From Tubiluchus corallicola (Eukaryota; Priapulida; Priapulimorpha; Priapulimorphida; Tubiluchidae): DNA of 60,000 nucleotides. Each line of letters opens with the position of its first letter. Within the stretch, counting starts at the first letter, position 1. Below the pieces are notes generated by a model that did not search any database, was not told the origin of the DNA, and worked only from the letters and a program-made list of their open reading frames with translations. Location: contig JAQGDQ010000140.1 in assembly GCA_030141605.1 (NCBI GenBank), forward strand, positions 201,001 through 261,000, in the 5' to 3' direction. A program made the position numbers and the translations under genes. Shown one piece after another: positions 24,098-36,443 of the stretch.

Positions 24098-24955
24098 GTA
24101 TGTCACGAAACTCCGACAGAACAGGAGAAATCGAATCCGAATTGAAGCATTAATTCAATTCGATCCGTCTGCGTTACCTTAGGTCTGATCGGATTCGGCA
24201 CAAACTTTTAGAAAATATCCAGTTTAGCCTCGGTTGCAAAGACGATTCAGTGGCGGTTTATTATAAAAGCATTATATATCTCATTTATCTTTAAACTTTT
24301 TTTGCAAAATCCAGAAATCGCTGCCTTTTTTTGATAATTTTGTCTTATTGAAACATGTCAATGGCGCCATGTTCACTTTCAGCATGTGTCAAACTTATGA
24401 AATCCCCTGCAAAAGCATGCACGCATTACGGTTTTTACTGCTAGTTGCAAAAAACGCTAAGATTTTTTGTGCTACTTTGACAGAATGTGGTTTTCGCTAA
24501 CTAAAGCTTAAATGAACATAGTTTTTTTGTCATCCACATTACACAGACTCGGTAAAAACAAGGAATTTTTTGACTAACTGATCATTTTATATTGTTAGTC
24601 ACCAGCAGAAAAAATCTGTTACTGAATAATTAGATCATCTATATTCTTTATTATTGCAGAATTACTGTCACACGTGCTGCTCAGACAGGTCACCTGTAAT
24701 CTTTGTGAAAAACACTGCTGTCTTACCAATCTGCCTTAGTTTAGTTGGAAACTGGGTAGATTCAAATAAGATTCAGCTCAAAGAACTATCAGAAAAACTG
24801 AGATTACAATTCGATTCGGTTGTGAAAATTATTTTAAACTGAGATTTGGATTCAATCAGGATTCGAAAATTATTTTAAACTGGCTTTCAGAATCAAAAAT
24901 TATCATAAAATGAGATCCAGATTCTGTAATTTCAGATTCGTGACATGCTTACCAA
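24098..24955. mobile_element. Possible DNA transposon with GATTCG-rich interior
   Basis: The left end reads TATGTCACGAA and the right end TTCGTGACAT, a short inverted match about 860 bp apart. The flanks TTACTAGG and TTACCAAG are similar and could be a decayed 8-bp duplication. The interior is rich in GATTCG and GAATC words. It is plausible but weak; a related GATTCG-rich stretch lies at about 56260-56370. Confidence 0.33.
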
Positions 24956-25925
24956 GCAACTTAAACTTGGTTGCACAAGCTTAGCTGAAAGCTTGGGAAC
25001 CTTTTTTAAATAAAAACCCCAAAAGAAAGTTAAAATACAGCAAAAATTCTGTAAAAATTAGAAATGTTAGCATGCATGATGTAAGGTACATGCAGTATAC
25101 TGTGCAAACTGTAAATGCAAAGAAAGCTGAAAGATTCATAATTATAACGACTGATGATTACAAATGAAATATTTAAGAATTTTTGTTATTTTGGCATATT
25201 AACGATTAGCAATGGCTGATTTTCTGCATTAAAGCATATACAATTTTTACCCATTCATATATGAAATTCCTTGAAAGATGCTAAGCAGATCTAAAAGAAT
25301 TTCAGTCTGAGCCCTGCTAATGACATCTCTGTTATTTGGTAGACCTGAAGAGACCCACAGAGCCACTGTTTTGCAGAAAAACCACACTGGCACTATACTG
25401 TTGAGGAAGGAATAAACATCCAAATAATGCTAAGGCACCTCTACTGGTTCAGTATCTTGTACAACAGAAGTTTACCTTCAAATGACAATGAGTAACAGTC
25501 CGGTCCCACCACAGACAATTGCCATTAATACGAGGCCCAGTCAAACTGCCATGATGTACTAGATTTTGGTTTGCAGTTCGATGAATCGTATGGAAAGTAA
25601 ATCTTATTTCACTACGAAATGGGCCTGCTTATTGAAGTAATCATAATAAATATAGCATTTTTAGTCATAATAACAAAACAAATTCCACAATTTTTTTGAG
25701 TTAGTTACACAGAAAAATGCAAGAGCCACATCAAAAACCTTTCATTGCTGTGTGTTGTAGCACATGGTACGCCACATTTTCTTGGTAGCAAGTACAGTTT
25801 AAAGCAAGGCGATTAGTCTATGAAATACAATATCAAATAAGCTGCAAAATAATCAAGTATGGTGCATGTTGTCACATGTTACCCTATGTCAAAATTTTGC
25901 GAACTCCACAGCAATTAATTTGTAC

Positions 25926-26018
25926 CTTAAAGAATTTGACGTCAGCGACCTTGGCTTCCTAGGTGCTCTCTTGCGTCGGCGGCCTAATGTCAAGGCTGGA
26001 AATTTCCTCTTGTGAAAC
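25926..26018 (-). CDS. Zinc-finger locus shared exon 2 (basic linker)
   Basis: This 93-bp exon lies between a good acceptor (TTATCTTGTTAG) and a donor (AAG|GTACAA). Its first base completes a glutamate codon begun in exon 1. The 30 full codons read FHKRKFPALTLGRRRKRAPR, then KPRSLTSNSL. Its last two bases (AG) join a T that starts every one of the three zinc-finger cassettes, making serine. The other usable frame hits a stop, so this frame is the only one that works. GRRRKRAPRKPR is strongly basic and could be a nuclear localisation signal or AT-hook-like contact. The phase agreement at both ends with exon 1 and with three separate cassettes is the main support. Confidence 0.82.
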
Positions 26019-27596
26019 CTAACAAGATAAATAAAATTATAATAAATATTTATGTAGGATTTTTAAGTTAACATATTCACACATATCTTTCAAAGCTATT
26101 TTCAGATATACTAAAAAGATAGGCCAGCAACAAAAAAAGTTTTGCTTTTGTCTTACCTCATATGTTCAAAAAAGGAAATTTTTTTTAAAGCTTTGTAAAC
26201 GTTTAAGCTTGAATAGTGAAATATTTAAAATGAATAGTTGAAATATTTCCCACTAGCAGTAATGTTTTAAATTTTTCCAGCAGTAATGTTTTAAATTTTT
26301 CCAATGCACAATTTTTCACCACTTCTTTTTTAGTTTTACATACTAAAATATCGCATGATTATCAATTATTGTATAGTCTATTTTTTGCATCATAAAAGTA
26401 TATGTTCCGATAATTATGATATAAGCGGCAACACTACTCAGCCATTAATACACCAATTTGGCAGAAAATTTGATGCTTTCAACCTCCAATAAAATGAGCA
26501 TCATACAAGATGGCAACCCTGGCCATCTCTAAACTCTACTGGCTTTGTTTGTTCCACTCATTAATAATTCCTTATAGCTTAAAAAAATTAACTGCGACAC
26601 AGACAGTGTATGAAACAAAGCACCAGGTTATGCATTTGTGGGATACGTTTGTTTTCAACAGGTGCAGTGTGTATTTATACAAAGATATTTGATACTTTGT
26701 TATATATATATGACGTCTCTGGGAATGGTTAAATGGTTAACCGACCACAATTGAAAAAGTTTAAACAGTCTCAGCCCTAATAAAAACGTTTAATGCCTTT
26801 AACAGTCTCACAATGATTATTCATTTATTTCAGGAGCTGAATTATAATAAGCCTTAATTTTTAGGTAATATAATTATTTTTCTTCACGTGACATTTCAAC
26901 CTGTTCAGATCATAATTAAAACTCATGCATCTGTAAGAAATTACAGTTTGTACTCCATTTAAATTTCACTTCCTTTAAATTTTATTAAAGAACGTTTTTC
27001 TGTTTATAATTATTTTAACCTGTAATTATAAATTCATTATCTAGATAATGATCCAATACTGCTAGGCAATAGAATCGAAATATCAAAGATAAAAAAAATA
27101 TTTTCTTGTTATAATATTTATTAAACTTTGCACACCAAGTACTGCATGACATAAGTACTTACATAATGCACAAAATTTGGCAGTAAGTCATAAACTTAGA
27201 GCCTACAGTATGCCAACTGCAGCTACCATAAGCTCATTAAAATTATTTTGCATTTAGTCAGATATATTGCAGGATTGTGTAGTCAAAAATGTCAACATTT
27301 TATTGCTTAAAGTGAAAAAGAGTTCAGAATTTGCATCACATTTTATGTAACTTCTTGCAAATTTCCACAGGGTTCTCTGCAGAAACTTCCCGTTTGTGAT
27401 CGCGCACGGAAAAACATGGCGCATCTACTAAAATTTTTCCAATATTTTTGGCACGAGTTTCAGTTGAATGCAATTAGCTCGCGAACTGTTTTCTATACAG
27501 CTACATGCAACGAAACTACAGCAAACACAAATTTGTTCAACATTACCCTCATTTTCAAATAACCGATATTTTAAACACTTATTTCGTCATACTTAC
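26019..27596. other. First intron of the zinc-finger locus
   Basis: AT-rich and non-coding. A 23-bp near-perfect direct duplication (AGCAGTAATGTTTTAAATTT core) lies at about 26257-26303. Near the exon 1 end, CpG-containing words (GATCGCGCACGG, CTCGCGAAC) hint at a promoter-proximal region. A 49-codon plus-strand ORF at 27416 was judged chance. Confidence 0.55.
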
Positions 27597-27808
27597 TCGT
27601 CAAGAAGAACCTGTGCAGTCTCTTCGTCGGATTTAACGCCTAATCTTTGCTTAACCAACTGCCAGCGATGAAATTCCTTTCCCAGCGATTCTCTAAATCC
27701 TTTTGACTTGATAAAGTTGCGTTTCAATTGATCCAAACGTCGTTTCGACGGAAAATGTCTGTATCTTCGAATAATAGAAAAACCTCCTTTCTTCTTGATG
27801 CCAGCCAT
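27597..27808 (-). CDS. Zinc-finger locus shared exon 1 (common N-terminal domain)
   Basis: This exon starts at MAGIKKKGGF in a strong context (AAAATGG) and encodes 70 residues, plus two bases of a split codon, before a consensus donor (GA|GTAAGT). The sequence is very basic, then has the pattern RWQLVKQRLGVKSDEETAQV followed by LLD. From memory, W-x-LK-x-x-LG-x-K-x-D-x-E-A-x-LLD motifs occur near the N terminus of several animal zinc-finger proteins, where they may act as an interaction module; I cannot name the domain with certainty. No BTB, KRAB or SCAN domain is visible. The exon splices in frame to exon 2 and supplies the shared N terminus for isoforms A, B and C. Confidence 0.8.
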
Positions 27809-28549
27809 TTTGACGGTTGACGTTCAAGATTCCGGTTAGAAATCTCACAGTAGGAACGCACCGCCAAAATGTCATCGAAGCAAACTGCAGCTATTATCTT
27901 ACAAGTATTTGTAGAATTAGTTATATTCACCGCCAAATAAAAACCAGTAAAAGCTACGTCCGCGCCCTTTTCGTATTTAATAAAATCAAACTACTTACAA
28001 CACTAAAACAAATTTTAATACTCCGAGTAAACGCCAGAAATTAGTAAAGTACGACAGTTCACTTCCAATGGCGCTCCGTATTTTTGTTGAGAGGATACGC
28101 CCTAATCACTCAATCAATGCAGAGCTTTGATCTCAAACTGCCTTCTCCAGTCTGCACCGGAGAGTGACGGAGTACACCATAAGCTTTGAACGTACGAGTA
28201 CAGATTCAGCCAACCTACAATGCCAGCAATCTGTCAAGACATGATTTTAAAGTTGTAAAAAGGAAAATTAATGTTGATGGTCAGATTCTAAAAAAGTTGC
28301 AGCATAGTAAGGAAGCAAAGTGTATAAGATAAAAATTTCGCACTATATTAAAAAGCTCCTAAAATGACAAAATTCACAACAAGTCTTGACATGATACTTA
28401 TAAAGTACAAAAATATATTATTTTTATGATTTTACTACAACTTTGGCAAAATCTTTCGCAAAATCTTCTGTCAGTTGCAGCTTAAAAGTTTATTAAATTT
28501 ACACATTTAAATAAAATATGTTGCACGTGCATTTGCACATCATAGCAAA

Positions 28550-28856
28550 GGCAACCAGCTAGCCAGTCAATCAATCAACTAACTAGCAAAACAACCGAAA
28601 GATCTCCCAACCAACTCACCAACAATTAAACCAATCAATCATCTACTAACCAACCAACCACCTGCCAACCAAAAAACAACAAGCTAACCAATCACGAACT
28701 AACTAACCAACAATCAGTCAATCAGCCAACCAAGTGCTCATCCATCAACCAACAAAAACTAATCGACCAATCGTTATTCTATGCAAACAACCAACGAAAA
28801 AACAGTCAGTCAAACAGTCAAGCAAGCAGCCAAACAAAAACCGGCCGACCAACTCA
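28550..28856. repeat. Degenerate CCAA/TCAA tetranucleotide array
   Basis: About 300 bp is built from CCAACCAA, TCAATCAA and AACTAACT words, with almost no G on this strand. It reads as a decayed tetranucleotide repeat. A second, shorter array of the same kind lies at about 29545-29640. Confidence 0.75.
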
Positions 28857-29504
28857 TGGGCGCCGCCAGAGTTAAAAAAATGTCACATACAAGCAGCTAG
28901 GAGCTGTGGGAGCGCTATTAGCCCCTCCAGCGTGGTTCAACGCATTTGCCTGTATTTAAGAAAATTTTGGAGGCCTTGAATGAGATTTAAAATCTGGTAC
29001 ATAGACATCCTCAAATGTGGACAATTCTGCTTTAATAAATATATTTTACCTACATTTACCTCGGTAATATTCATTGTATTTTATTTTAGTAGTCATATAT
29101 CTGAAAAGCGCAAGTTCGTAATACACTGCTTCGGATGACCACTTAAGCTTAATTTGTTTAGTGCCAAGATTATCTACACAGCAAAATGTGGATAGGCAAA
29201 CATAAAGCTGATTTGAGACTGCTAAGTTTACAGCCAACCCACTGGTTCATACAAAATTTAATAAGTTTGCGTGCGTGCTAATTTTTCCCACCGGACACAG
29301 CTAAACGGCAGAACATCTCGGCCACACATGCATTTAACTGCATTTTAGACCATTTTGCGGTTGCTAGAAGCTATTTCCTCAGGCAAGTTCACTAGTTTAA
29401 AACTCATTATTGCGCAAACAAACAAAGGTTAGTGTGTTTCTTGGTTTACTGCTAAAAAATTTTATTTAAGCATAAAAAAATTAATTTAAGAAATTCTGTG
29501 GAAG

Positions 29505-29640
29505 CACTTGCGGTAGTGCGTCCGCCTGCCGACGCCCGTGGTCACCAACTGACTGACCGACTAGCCACCAACAAACAACGAACCAATCAGCCAATAAACC
29601 AGTCAACCAAGTGAACCAACCGACCAATTGTCCTGTGTCC
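29505..29640. repeat. tRNA-like fragment followed by a CCAA/TGAC tetranucleotide tail
   Basis: CACTTGCGGTAGTGCGTCCG resembles the A-box end of tRNA-derived SINEs. It is followed directly by ACTGACTGACCGACTAGCC and more CCAA-type tetranucleotides. It could be a truncated SINE with a tetranucleotide tail. No good B box was found, so the head assignment is weak. Confidence 0.3.
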
Positions 29641-29867
29641 ACCCACAAATAACCATAATAACGAAGTAATAAACAAATAAAAAAATGTAAACATAAAGTA
29701 TTATAATAATAATCATCGCGTCTGTTCAAAAGAAGTAAACTTGCATAGGTTGAATTATAAAATGCAACTAAAAGAGAGGAAAAGGAAAAATGAATGACGA
29801 TGGAATAGAGAAATAAATTTAGATTTATTTATTCATCCTTTTAATCCTACAACTATATAATTATATA

Positions 29868-29871
<4 letters not shown>

Positions 29872-29950
<79 letters not shown>
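29872..29950. repeat. (TG)n microsatellite, 79 bp
   Basis: An uninterrupted TG tract upstream of the phosphatase gene, on the strand of its transcription. Long TG tracts can adopt Z-DNA; any effect on the neighbouring promoter is speculation. Confidence 0.97.
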
Positions 29951-29954
<4 letters not shown>

Positions 29955-30897
29955 TGAAAAATGATAAAAATGAAAATCAGAGATTAGCGCTTAGCGAGAA
30001 AACCTTAAGATAAGAAAATCCTCCATTACCTTACTATAAATGTATAAGATATGTTTAGTAGTCTTTATTACGCTCCTTTGAGCATTTTACTGAAAGAACC
30101 ATTAAATAATATTTTTATTAAGGTGACATAATTTCCGTATTACGTATCTAGGTTACGACCTATCAAATACGTTTAAAGATTTTTATAATTTATTTTAAAA
30201 ATCTAATTCATTGAAATTTTACGCTATTAGGCCCATATAGAGAGACAAATCCAAATTTATTTTCCCGTGACGCTAATGAAATGTATGGCAGCAGAAAATT
30301 TTTTTTAATATTTACGATGACGTAAAACCCTAAGGCGTCAGAATCACAGAAAGTTTTTCCTACTTTCCTCATAATATTTTAATTATTAGCACTGAGAGAT
30401 TTTTACTTAGCAACTTTTACGACAGCAAAAACGCATATGACATCAATAACCGTATTTGGGACACATCGTACTTCATTGGCTGACAACCTGTCACGTGATC
30501 ACTCATTCACAACTCTAGTTAGTGGTGCTCAGTGCTCACGCCACGGCACTAGACGGATAGGAAGCGCAGTATGGAGTGTGTGTAAGGTGCAGCCACGAGT
30601 TTACCTAACTTGCTTTTGATTTGAGACGTTCATTCTGAGTTTGGACTTTGCTATCGTACATTGTAATGACAAGCCACTGCTATGCATCGTTACTGCTAAA
30701 GCTACTAATTATTTTTATGTAGAAGGTTTCAAAGCTGAGCAAAACCGTGTGTTTTCTCCGGGAAATTTTTTTGCAATGTTCAAGGGTTTACGTGAGCAAA
30801 CTATTCAATTTTTGACATTTGGTCGAGATTGATGTTTCTGATACTAGACTCGTGGGTAGTCTAGGAGAGAACGTTTAAGAGCAGCGGAATAAGACAA

Positions 30898-31279
30898 ATG
30901 CCCGAACGAGTGGCTAGTCGCATAATGTCGGTTAGTGCAGAATGGTTACATGAACGGGTCATGAAGCATCGTGATGCGGAAATGCTGGTGGTGGACCTTC
31001 GGTGCCAAAAAGAGTTTTTGGAAGCTCACTTATCCGGCTCCATCAATATGGTTTTGCCCAGTTCAAGTTTAATGCTACGTCGCTTGGCGAAAGGTGCACT
31101 ACCGTTGTCATCATGCATACCATCAAACAAAAGTAGAAGGAAATGGGAGAATACAGTTAAGAAGAAACGACTGGTCGTTTTAATAGACAGCAATGACAGT
31201 CTTCCTTCAGCCGCTATCGACACAGTGCAGAATCGATTGTCACAAGACAACATTTCATGTACATCTGTCTATTTGTCAG
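30898..31279 (+). CDS. MAP kinase phosphatase (DUSP6/7/9, MKP-3 type), exon 1: rhodanese/ERK-binding part
   Basis: The exon encodes residues 1-127, starting MPERVASRIMSVSAEWL, with the donor TCAG|GTAATA in phase 1. It covers most of the rhodanese-like (CDC25-homology) domain: LVVDLRCQKEFLEAHLSGSI, then the kinase-interaction motif MLRRLAKGALP (R61, R62, L63), equivalent to the paired arginines by which DUSP6 docks ERK. The stretch SRRKWENTVKKKR adds further basic charge. In this family the domain binds ERK, keeps it in the cytoplasm and activates the phosphatase allosterically. An alternative in-frame start is M10. The family assignment is firm because the later exons match equally well. Confidence 0.94.
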
Positions 31280-31491
31280 GTAATAGCAATTTATTATTTT
31301 TTAATTTTTCAGTGTGATTGTATTATTTTAAAAGCTAATATTATATTACAATTAAAATCTATCTTATAATTGCTAACTGTTTGATTACCTAAAGGGCTAA
31401 TGTGAAAACGTCATATGGTGAGCACAATAACTATGTGATCGGGCTACATAAGCCTATAATTAAACTTCAAGTTTCTTTTTAACTATTTCAG
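31280..31491 (+). other. Phosphatase intron 1 (212 bp)
   Basis: A short GT-AG intron (GTAATA ... TTTTTAACTATTTCAG) that interrupts an aspartate codon. No other feature was seen inside it. Confidence 0.85.
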
Positions 31492-31923
31492 ATGGTTTTT
31501 CAAATTTCTTTGCCAAGTTCCCATCGCTTTGTTCTATGCCAGACCTTCGCTCATGTTCGGAAGAGGAAGTAAACGCAGATGAGGATGATGACTGTCAGGA
31601 GGACTCTACCATCTCTCCGATCATTGGCTTACAAAACTTGCGTATAGAACATAAGTCGCCAAATCCAGACGAGGATGAAACTCCGGACAGTTCGTGCGAG
31701 TTTCCTGTAGAGATACTTCCGTACCTGTATCTTGGGAATGCTAAGAATTCTCGTGATTTAGATACATTGAACAAACACAATATAAAGTACATACTCAACG
31801 TTACGCCAAACTTACCCAATGTATTTGAAGGGAACGGTTTAGTAAAGTACATGCAGATTCCGATCAATGACCATTGGTCACAGAATCTTTACGGATTCTT
31901 CCCAGAAGCTATCGAGTTTATTG
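31492..31923 (+). CDS. MAP kinase phosphatase (DUSP6/7/9, MKP-3 type), exon 2: linker and start of the catalytic domain
   Basis: The exon runs from acceptor ATTTCAG to donor TTG|GTGAGT and encodes residues 129-271, with split codons 128 and 272. It finishes the rhodanese domain ([13 protein letters not shown]), then gives an acidic, serine-rich linker (about 140-175, [12 protein letters not shown]). The dual-specificity phosphatase domain starts at [36 protein letters not shown] and [14 protein letters not shown] are near-diagnostic for the DUSP6/7/9 group. D254 is the expected general acid, and its distance from the catalytic cysteine matches human DUSP6. Both exon boundaries are phase 1. 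Confidence 0.95.
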
Positions 31924-34900
31924 GTGAGTAAATGAGATTTCAGTAATTTCGTTATTTGTTGATTTTGATTGTGATTATGTTTATTATAATATTTTTGTCT
32001 ATTCTAATATGTATAAATATTAAGTGCATTTGTGCGAGTAGTAACTAAAAGAATGACTGTCTGCTTCACCTGAGTCGCAGGGGTAGTAATATTGGCGAGC
32101 CCATGGTGCAGTTTTCGTAGGACGTGGCCGAGAAAGAGGAGTGCAGGATTGAAAAAGAAACGCCGAAGTTATGGTGTTAAAATGTTCTTTTTTCTTTTTT
32201 TGTTTAAATTACTCAGTTAGAACAATAAAGTTTTGTAAAATTAAGACCAACAACTTAGAAGTATGTAATCTCAGCAGACAGTAAAATGAGCCAAACTACA
32301 GACCCAAGTCAGGCATTCATAGCACCACTATGAAATCTTTACCTGTTATCAGGTTTTATGCCTATTGATAAATGTGGACTATGATAAATGATTTTTAGTT
32401 AGTGGTTATTGCCCTAATTTTGCATTATCTAGAATTTACTGTAAGAATAAATTGGGCAGCTTCAATTGGCAAATGTATTCGGCGTAAAAAACTAGTTTTG
32501 GACCCAAGCAGAATTTACACTCGATGTGGCTGTATGATGCAATCTGGTTCTTGCTGCCAGTGTGAACTATGAAACTATGAAAAGCTTATATAGAAATCAT
32601 GATTTATACTTGCTGGATAGACGTCAGTTAAGCGAATACTGTATAGTCATCTTAGAACACAGAAAAATGTTTTCAATATTTTTCAATGCTTAAATTTGGG
32701 TTAAGAATTTTCATTTCAAGGGTTTTACTCACAATCCTGTTAGTACGTGTTCTTAAGTGTAAAGTTAATTAATATACTAAACAATAATACTACTGACTAC
32801 TGAATACCCTTATGGCATTTATAGCCTGAAAATTATATGGTCAGGGAGCTATCTTCTTGCAAGTACATGTTTCTGCTGTCAGGCCATCGGCGATGTTTAA
32901 TCTCTTTTTGCGTAAACAGTCTCCGAGAGCCTCAGTCTAAATTGTAAAGCATAAACCAGTTTTAACTTTGAGAATTGTAAAGTATTACTGGAGGCGGTGG
33001 AGTTGTAGAAACATTTCGGTTGTCTCTACTGTGTCGCGCGAATTGTTAATGAGTTCATTTAAGACGTAGCGGTTTTTGTGGAATTGGTTGATGGCAGTCA
33101 GTCACAATAACATTAACATTACAACTAATTTATATTCAACCCCAACAAAAACCGCCGAGGAAACTATAGCAAAAACTTTTTCGCTCGATTACGATTTTTA
33201 TTTTTGCCATCCTTGTAAGGGTATTTATTTATTTTATGTTATTCACACCCAATGGTATAAAACAATGTACATGTTGGCAAAAAGCATACAAATGCAATAT
33301 TTGCAAGAATAGTGTGGTAAAGACACAAAGAGATGAACTAGTTACATATGTCGATCGCTCTTGTTTCGTGTTCTAATGAGAAAAGTCAGTTGGTTAACAA
33401 AAGTTAATAGTGTGGCGAGCGAGCGCTTACTGCTGTATTTTTATAAATTTACATCCCATTGGTTTGCGTTTCTTATGACCTACCCAAACTATCCTAATTA
33501 AACGCCTGTCGTACTTATTTCTCTGTCTAACTAGTGTATAACTTTGGGCTTTACTCTGGAGGTTCAGGTCAATTTTTGAATTTGTGTACGTGTGATTGTA
33601 TAGTATATTTTGAGTACTTTGTTGAATACTCCTAGATTTTGTAACTTTTGTTAGTCTGTTATCATTGAACTTTGTATTTGTCTTAAGACAAAATGTAACG
33701 TCATAATATGGTGCAATATATTCACCTATATATAATATATAGTGTTTATGCCCGTGATTTAAAGTCCTTATCATGGTCACAGGCAAAAGCATAGCTACTG
33801 TAGCTCACAGTATCTTGCGTGCCATCTTTTGCAATGGCGAGTCTTGCTGACCTAAATAAATCATGTAAACTTACGAGTGCTGATGCGTGGGTGCAGAGGC
33901 GTTTTACGAGTGACACTAACCAGTACAATTTAGTGAATTTACGCCAACGCAAAGTTATTATAACTTGAGTTACGGACCAATAATGCGTAGGGGTGGTGGA
34001 AATATAGAGGCGTGCAGACTTTTATTTGACACAATGAGAATAATTGCAGTAGCCTATAGATATGAAACAATAGCACCAGTAAAAAGAAAACTGAAAAACC
34101 AAAAATCGAAACAGAGGAATCGTAAAAAAATCGTAGCATTTCGGGCCAGTAGCCTCTTACTGTCTTTCATATTATTATTATTTTATTTCGTACCGAATCA
34201 ACAGTCATAATACACACACAAAATATAACAAGGGAGTTAGTATATATAAAACAACATAACAGAAAGAAATTAGTATGCATAAAATAAACAATTTATTAAA
34301 ACGACGAAATGCAGATATTCTTGTAAACATACATTAAAAGCATTAATATTCTTTGCTAGGTATTATGTACATTATAGTCGTTCCTGGTTAGTTGTTAATT
34401 GTCTAGGTATATTGTTTGAAAATCGTTTTATGCAAAATATCACTTAAGTGTATTCACCACCAGGCGTATTTATTTTGATATGGTTTGGAATCTCTCTTGA
34501 TACAGTATTGAGCTTTGAGTGCACGTTTCATGCAAGTACGACTAGCTTTTGTTTTGGTTTCAGGTTGGTTTGCTTCACATCTGCATGTGTGAGGCTGTAA
34601 GCATAACCAAATCTTACCACAAGTCACAAAGTGACTTTACCGTGGAGATGGGGGAGGGGGGGGGTAGAGACATCGTATGCGCTGTAAATAACTCTAAATG
34701 TGCAACGCATTATTTACTCGTATGTCCTCTGCGCTGTGTGTAGGGAGCGTCCAATTCATCATTTTACTATGAATTATCTGACAAATCAATTTCCTCTCGA
34801 CTCATTTCGTCTTGCCACTGGAGATTCCATTTGTGTTCTGGTTCACGGTAGTCCAATATTAAACAATGCCCAAAACAGTTATTTTATCATGTCCACAGTT

Positions 34901-35649
34901 TCATTTTTAATAGCGACAGATTTTCTTCTCAAAAATAGTACATTTTTTTTCACAACATGCTACCATCGCTTGTCTACATTAGCTGACTGATGATTTGTTT
35001 AGTATTTTCTGCAGTCTAGTTATGGAATGTTGCCTGAGGATTTTTTCAGTCAGTTGTAACCTGTAACCACAGTCTTGAAAAATAAAAAGACGTTTAGAAA
35101 AAATATGCAGTGGTCACTGTGTGGGTGTTAACGAAACTTCAAGGAGACAAGAGGTGTGTTTACGGCTGTAGAGATGTCAAAAAATCGCAAATATAATGTA
35201 TTGAGACTTCTGTGTAAGCTATTTTTTGTTTATATCATAATTGGATACCATAATTATTTAATTATACATACATGGCAGTATTATTGTATGTAATGTACCA
35301 ACGCTAGGGGTTGGTTTTTGTTTATTGGCAAAATAGATAAATTAAAATTAACTGAACAGCTTGCAGTTTTGGACTGAACATCGTTAACACGCATTTACAG
35401 TTTTCACGATTTTTATCTACATAAGTTTTATATTTGCAATAATAAGTAAGTGACCAGAATTGGCTATTTACAATACAATATTTACCAATCAATCATTACC
35501 TACGGTGCTACTGTGGTGTAAATAATTGTGGTCTCGGCTGTGAAGTTAAGCAGTGTTAAACTTGATTAGAAACAGAAATGGATGGTGAGCTTCGGAAAAA
35601 ACTACTTCACAGATCTGCGCTTGTCGAGGAAATGTACGTTTGCACTAGT

Positions 35650-35740
35650 CGGGAAGTCACAAGTAAAGAAGTCACAGGAAAAAAGAAACATTACTAACCC
35701 TAAGTAACCCTAACTCTAAATATTGAACAAAACGTGAATT
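35650..35740. repeat. Partial copy of the AAAGTCAC/TTAGGG dispersed element
   Basis: GGGAAGTCACAAGTAAAGAA, then AGTCACAGGAAAAAAG and CCCTAAGTAACCCTAACTC, match the inner part of the elements at 37246 and 39880, here in the same orientation as the latter. It is truncated, with no clear ends. Confidence 0.55.
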
Positions 35741-36443
35741 TTTTCACATACATGTAATGTCGTCATATATATATAGTGTTGTCAATATGTACAAGTCATG
35801 TGTTGCCAGTTAGTAACTGATTTAGTATTTATCTTTTTGGTTTAATTGTTTAAGGTACTTGAATAAATTGTTTGCTATTGTGACAATACATTACATACGT
35901 CTTATCTGCAGTATTTACAGCACTATAAACTTACAGCAAAAACATTCAAACGCCATGCTAGCGTTTCCTGCCCGAAATTTGGGAGGTGGGTTGTAAAGCG
36001 GTTCACGGAAGAGCAGTAACAGCTGACAGGATGCGGCTCCTTCATCAGTACTTTCCAGCTGGTGGCAATCTGTCTTCTCCCACATCAACCACAGGTCACG
36101 TGACCCGGCTGCAGTAAAGTCTGTAAACATCCATGTGGCGCGATTTCTCCTTGGCACTTTAATTCAACTATATTTGTAGTAAAGAATTAACATCTTCCCT
36201 TTTTCTTCCATAAATTAATTCAATAATGAATTAATTGCATATCTTAAATCATCACTAATATATATGTGGCGTAAGTTATGTTCTGGTATTTCCTGAACGC
36301 AATGAATTACTTGGATACACAAATGAAGAAATAGCGCCTATTTAAACGAAATAATAATTTATTGCGCACTGTGCAGACTGTACAGTAACTAAGTGTATGG
36401 TACAGGCTACAATTATTAGTAGTAGACAGGCAACGGTAAGACA

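Larger units (their letters stand above)
22249..25925. other. Second intron of the zinc-finger locus (before cassette A)
   Basis: Non-coding and AT-rich. It contains an inverted-repeat element at 22998-23319 and a larger possible transposon at about 24098-24955. A short stretch at about 25483-25550 (minus) looks exon-like, with an acceptor-like TAG and a GTAAAC donor, but its phase fits neither shared exon. Confidence 0.55.
27809..30897. other. Divergent intergenic region between the zinc-finger locus and the phosphatase
   Basis: Promoters of both genes should lie here, pointing away from each other. The region contains two C/A-biased low-complexity stretches, a (TG)n tract and a possible tRNA-like fragment (about 29505-29550). 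Near the phosphatase are a CRE-like TGACGTAA (about 30318) and an E-box in GTCACGTGATC (about 30490). Assigning these sites to either gene is inference. Confidence 0.5.

Noticed and set aside
25483-25550. Exon-like minus-strand stretch reading HHGSLTGPRINGNCLWWDRT and ending at GTAAAC
   Set aside because: Its phase (two bases before the frame, phase 0 at the end) fits neither shared exon of the zinc-finger locus, and no domain was recognised.
27416-27565. 49-codon plus-strand ORF (MAHLLKFFQYFWHEF) opposite intron 1 of the zinc-finger locus
   Set aside because: Short, hydrophobic, no similarity and no splice context; chance is likely.
33834-33968. Short plus-strand ORF starting MASLADLNKSCKL in a good start context
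   Set aside because: Only 44 codons, no donor in a useful place, no recognisable similarity.
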